This document shows positions 60,008-64,000 of a DNA stretch of 64,000 nucleotides, one piece after another. A model generated the notes under the pieces. The model had not been told where the DNA came from. It saw only the letters and a program-made list of their open reading frames with translations, and searched no databases. The DNA is from Anthopleura xanthogrammica (Eukaryota > Cnidaria > Anthozoa > Actiniaria > Actiniidae), in the NCBI GenBank assembly GCA_964019055.1, contig OZ025217.1:9747755-9811754 (forward strand), given 5' to 3'. Each line of letters starts with the position of its first letter. The first letter of the stretch is position 1. The translations under genes were made by a program, and so were the position numbers.

Positions 60008-61034
60008 GTGAGTACCATGAATAACCAAATAGATCTGCATGTACTTCTTCAATTATTACAAAGTTTATAAATGGGTTTCCTGTGGTGATGACACATTTGT
60101 CTTTTTTTGAGCCCGCGCGCCCGGCTGAGAATAAAACCGCAATACACAGGAAACCCAGTTTTGACATATTTCCTTGTTTGAAACATCTTTGGTAAGAATA
60201 AGCTAATATTTGCTATTTTCGCAAAAAAATAAAATCTCGAAAATTTCCAAGTATTTTCTATTATCTGTTGTCAAAACCAAATATTTACCACCAACAACGA
60301 AATATGCTTTTTTAAAAGGTATTTGGTGAATTTTTTCAGGATGAGTTTTATTTTCTTTATTTTTGAATAAAAGCTGTTGTTTATTTTATTCCTTATTTTA
60401 TTTTATTAGTTTCGCCAAATAACTAATTATGTATAACAACAAAACACAACAAGAACAATGTAAGGCAGGGTAACCGCAACAGCCGTGGTAGGCCAATTAC
60501 TGCGGGCCCGTACTATCACTAATAAAACATATACCGAAACTATAAAATCAGTAGCAGCAGGTTAAGGGCAGTGTAAGGCTACGCGAGGTATTGCACTTCG
60601 GACAAACAGTCTTAAAGGTTCTAGGATTTTCAGGGTCGTAAATAGCTTGCAATAACTTGAAATAGTAATTGAACATTACAGCTTTGAATGAGCTTAAATT
60701 TACCATATTAAGGTTCAGTTCTCAGATCAGAGTGTTCCAGATTCTAATTGTTCTTACAGTAAGTGATCTGAACATTCACCTGGAACTAGGAAATATTGAG
60801 CTACGAACAAAATGTTCGCCGATTGGCGGCAAATTCGTTTGCCCTGAGAGAAGCGAGATCATCTGGAAGGAAATATTGGTTTTATAGAAGAATTCAAAAG
60901 TTCCGAAAGAAAAATCTCGAAGATGCAGTGAACTTCAACACGTGGCGACAAGTTCGAGAATCAAAGCTGGTGGCAAAATAACATGACATCACCGATACAA
61001 ATATTTTTCATTAGGTATGGATGATTAAGACCAA
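60008..61034. other. RasGRF-like intron, no further exon recognised
   Basis: I looked for the next DH-domain exon (the block that follows the LTYPM segment) and did not find it here or to the end of the window. 60640-60980 has an open-frame stretch that reads like decayed mobile-element protein, but I cannot name it. Confidence 0.4.
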
Positions 61035-61190
61035 ACCAAGCCGGCAAACATCAATTTATCAAACCCTGAAACAACCCCAGGGCTGATCTAAGTTGAGACA
61101 CGGCTAACACGTCCAGGAAAAGCACTCAAATACCCAGAGGCGAGAGACCAGTGCACTACCGCTATACACCACCCTTGGTTATTCTTTTTT
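61035..61190 (-). repeat. tRNA-derived SINE, minus orientation
   Basis: The minus strand runs GTGGTGTATAGCGGTAGTGC, TCTCGCCTCTGGGTATTTGA and a tail with GGGGTTGTTTCAGGGTTTGA. It shares the tail with the copies at 41640 and 62290. Confidence 0.55.
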
Positions 61191-61459
61191 AGATTGATGA
61201 GGCTAACACAAAAGTGCTAAAGAAATCATGTCTTTCCTTGAGGCAATATGAGGTGTTTTTTTCTATTTTGCTTTGAGTTACTTGTACATTGGATTTCTCA
61301 GTTTGTTTTAATTTGGAAACGCACGCGGATATTGACGGCACGCAAGGCATGTCGCAACACTGAAATGGCTTACTATGAGTATGGTCACCATATTGAGGAA
61401 GAACATGAATAACATTGAACGGAAATAGCTTCCCGTAAGAATGTTACGAAAATGACGTA

Positions 61460-61912
61460 CATGCAGCGCGTACACGGTACGACATGCCGTAACATTGGAA
61501 TGGCTTCCCATAAGAATGGTTATCGTATGAGTGGGAAACGTACGGCACAGACTTACAGCATGTACACGACATGCCGTAACATTGAAATGGCTTCCCATAA
61601 TAATGGTTATCGTATGAGTGGGAAACGTACGGTACAGACTTACAGCATGTACACGACATGCCGTAACATTGAAATGGCTTCCCATAAGAATGGTTATCGT
61701 ATATGAGTGGGAATCTCATAGTAATGACATGCAGCTAGACTCGGGCCCTTTCCTGATAATTTCGGCTGTACTGCATATTGGACACTAAAATTTTAAAATC
61801 TGTTAGCTAATACATAGGGAGATTAGAACTCCCTCCCCCCAAATATTTTTGACCTTGCTACGGGCCTGTAATACACGGTACGGCATGCCGTAACATTAAA
61901 ATGGCTTCCCAT
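61460..61912. repeat. 87-bp minisatellite, three full units plus fragments
   Basis: GACATGCCGTAACATT starts at 61481, 61568 and 61655, exactly 87 bp apart. The unit contains AATGGCTTCCCATAA and GAGTGGGAAACGTACGG. A fragment recurs at 61876-61912 and a diverged one at about 61340-61370. As 87 is 29 codons, frames stay open on both strands without being genes. Confidence 0.85.
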
Positions 61913-62074
61913 ACTTTTCATTCAGAAATTCCAGTTTGATAAGATCAGACGAAAATACAGTAAATGTCTAAATCTAGATTATAATCTTAGTCAAATATGC
62001 GTAGAGTGAGTGTTCATTATCTAGACTTCTGTTTCAGCCTTCAACGCCGGATAAAATTCGAATTTAGAAGTTTA

Positions 62075-62470
62075 TTTTTGCGGAGGGAGGAAAACCGGAA
62101 AGAAAAGGAAATTGCAATTACCACGCGGCTTTAGAACCAGCAAACAACTCTACTTATGTAATAGCGGTTCTAGGAATCGAACGCATGACCACTGCGGAAA
62201 AAGGCGGCACATTAGCAGCACCCGCAAATGCTATATATTTCCGTCAAGTACGAGTGTAAAACTATGCGGTATTCGAGTCGTTTTGCTCCGTTTTTTTTTT
62301 CCTCCGCAAAACCTAACACGCTTAATTCTAATTCGATCTTTGAGTTAGCCATACCCTTACTTTGATCAGCCTAGAGGTTGTTTCATGATTCGATCTGTGA
62401 GTTAGCCGTGCTCTGACTTTGATCACCCCATTGGTTGTTTCAGGGTTCGATAAAATTGATTCTTTTTCGA
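62075..62470. repeat. two SINE copies in opposite orientation
   Basis: 62075-62250 is minus (tRNA-like head with GCGTTCGATTCC, then GGTTTTCCTCC). 62290-62470 is plus (TTTTCCTCCGCAAAACC, ACTTTGATCA, GTTTCAGGGTTCGATAAAA), with an internal duplication of GTGAGTTAGCC..ACTTTGATCA. Confidence 0.55.
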
Positions 62471-62522
62471 CTATAATTTGCAAGCATTTCCCGTTATATC
62501 CTTCCTAAAATTAAAGATTCAC

Positions 62523-62726
62523 CTACCTTCCAAAAAATCTTTCCTTCAAATCCCTCAAGCCGGAGTCTATAGAATCCCAGCCTTGTGTACTGACCGACTT
62601 ATGGGTATATAAGATGACAACATCATCTCCAGACCTGTCATTTAAAAAGACATTTTCCTGTCCATGGCCAGATGAAATCTTATGTTTGATGGGAGATTTT
62701 TTTCCCATATGGTTAATCTTGCTCAT
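62523..62726 (-). CDS. possible coding exon of unknown gene
   Basis: A 67-codon minus frame begins MSKINHMGKKSP and ends LRDLKERFFG, followed by a donor-like AAG/GTAGGT at about 62525-62519. Its composition is mixed and protein-like, unlike the repeat frames around it. I recognise no domain. It could be the first exon of a gene running left, antisense to the RasGRF-like gene, or a mobile-element relic. Confidence 0.25.
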   Translation of the reverse strand: MSKINHMGKKSPIKHKISSGHGQENVFLNDRSGDDVVILYTHKSVSTQGWDSIDSGLRDLKERFFGR

Positions 62727-63087
62727 GGTCTTGGAGTCTCTCGCGTCAGAACTCCTCTAAAATTCTGTCAAAGTAGTCTCTCTGAACTCAATATTGAATT
62801 GGATTTACCATCATGATAAGATTGAGTGATAATAATTAGATAATTATTTAGAACCAAAAATTTTCCAAGTATGGTATTATTTGGAGGCGTTCAAATGTTT
62901 TTATAACGTGGTCGCAATGGAATTTTCCAGAATAGGTTAGTTACTTTATTCATAAAAGACTCGTTTTTAATTTTAAGTTCTTGACATGTTTGCGGTCAAT
63001 ATTATGTATAAGAGCTTGCACAAATGACTTGTCTTAGGGGGTAACGTACTCCTACGTAGGGATAAAATATGGGATAACAATGCATTT

Positions 63088-63345
63088 TATACTTTCGTTC
63101 TTTCTTTCTTTCTTTCTTCGTTTTTTTCTTTATTTTTATTTTTCTCTTTCGTTCTTTCTTTCTTTCTTTTTTTCTTTCTTTTTATTTTTCTCTTTCTTCC
63201 CTTTCTTTCGCATTCTTTCTTTCATTTATCTCTTTTTCATTTTTTATTTCTTTGTATTTCTTTTCATTTCTTTCGTTTCTCTTCCCCTTTTTCTTCTTTT
63301 TCTCTCTTTATTTTTAGTCTTTCATTTTTCTATTAACCCCTTCTT
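63088..63345 (+). repeat. TTTC-rich polypyrimidine tract
   Basis: About 255 bp of TTTC/TTTTC repeats. The open frame over it is an artefact. From 63345 to 64000 I see no gene. Confidence 0.9.
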
Positions 63346-64000
63346 TCCTATCATCACTATTCAAATAATTATCCTCAAAATAAACTCCCCCTTCATGATT
63401 TTAAATTTTCTATTTCAAATCCCACTTTCCCTTAATTTTCAATCATTTCATCTCCTCCGCCCGTCATCCGTCTGTCTGCCCGCGAACGGTCGTCTAAAGC
63501 AAATGTAAATATTTAATAAAACCTCACAGACACTCATTTCATGTACAATACATCTGCATATCAATCGTACAATCCCGACACATCGCGGTTTTTATCGTCC
63601 TCCATATGTCATATCTTAATGTTATTACATGAGCTCTACCTTTGTTTTGAGTTTTTGGTTTCATCTAGTTCCGCTTCCAGCCAGTCATAATCCATAAAAT
63701 ACTACAACTAAACACTGCGCTCCTTCAGGGCACTACCCATTTCATTCTACGCTTTCTCAAATCGTGAAAAATCTACTCTTCCTTATCAATATCGGGATAG
63801 TGGCCAGACAAATTGTCATTATTTCAAGCATTTGTTTCTGGTAAATATTCTACACAGATTACTAAAGGTACTGTAAACTATTCATATTTTTGTACATTGC
63901 ATGAGCAACCAGCGTATTTATCAATCTCTACTGCGAACTTACACATTTATTTGGTATCATAGTCTAAAATTTATTTTAATATTCTTATCTTGGCGAGGAA

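Noticed and set aside
60669..60981. Two overlapping frames that look protein-like
   Set aside because: Stops and frame changes occur and no family could be named; probably a mobile-element relic.
61194..61254. Possible further RasGRF exon after TTTTTTAG
   Set aside because: The translation does not match the DH-domain block expected after the LTYPM segment.
61308..61719. Frames of 84-125 codons on both strands
   Set aside because: They are produced by the 87-bp minisatellite, whose length is a multiple of three.
63080..63508. 142-codon Phe/Ser/Leu-rich frame
   Set aside because: It lies over a polypyrimidine tract with no family resemblance.

Overview
The window is eukaryotic: its genes have spliced exons with GT/AG borders, the DNA is AT-rich, and it is crowded with LINE, SINE and MITE copies. 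Long tandem 40-residue TPR proteins ending in a CHAT protease domain, a HARBI1-type Harbinger transposon with a Myb/SANT partner, and animal RasGRF and DAZAP1 genes together point to an anthozoan cnidarian, most likely a stony coral. The species call is inference.

Layout. 1-1250: 3' part of a non-LTR retrotransposon (YADD reverse transcriptase), probably in an intron of the next gene. 1580-3052 (minus): two phase-compatible exons of a gene with degenerate internal repeats and what looks like the start of a RasGEF domain. 3400-8000: repeats, including a 158-bp inverted repeat that encloses a small intronless CUE-domain gene and was later hit by a LINE. 8101-9625: a minisatellite of about 140 copies of an 11-bp unit. 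11216-15585: a PIF/Harbinger transposon with a broken transposase, a convergent Myb/SANT gene and a nested hAT-like MITE with an 8-bp target duplication. 15966-26262 (plus): one five-exon gene assembled here from phase-compatible exons. It codes for an unrecognised N-terminal domain, a proline-rich linker, a DED-like helical domain, a hydrophobic segment, about 22 TPRs and a CHAT protease with His and Cys intact. All four introns are phase 1. 30243-43289 (plus): a complete 13-exon DAZAP1-type RNA-binding protein gene (445 codons) with two RRMs and a Gly/Tyr/Pro-rich tail. 47910-60007 (plus): the first eight coding exons of a RasGRF-type exchange factor (PH, coiled coil, IQ, start of the DH domain), continuing past the window. 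The rest is introns and intergenic DNA full of foldback elements, SINEs, minisatellites and microsatellites.

The host genes do not form an operon or obvious pathway. Two of them (RasGRF and the 5' RasGEF-like gene) would both act on Ras-family GTPases, but nothing shows that they are linked. The DED-TPR-CHAT gene is the most unusual protein. It resembles an innate-immunity or cell-death receptor in build, with a candidate adaptor domain, a long solute-exposed repeat array and a caspase-like protease, and its repeat exon shows very recent homogenisation plus two mutually compensating frameshifts.
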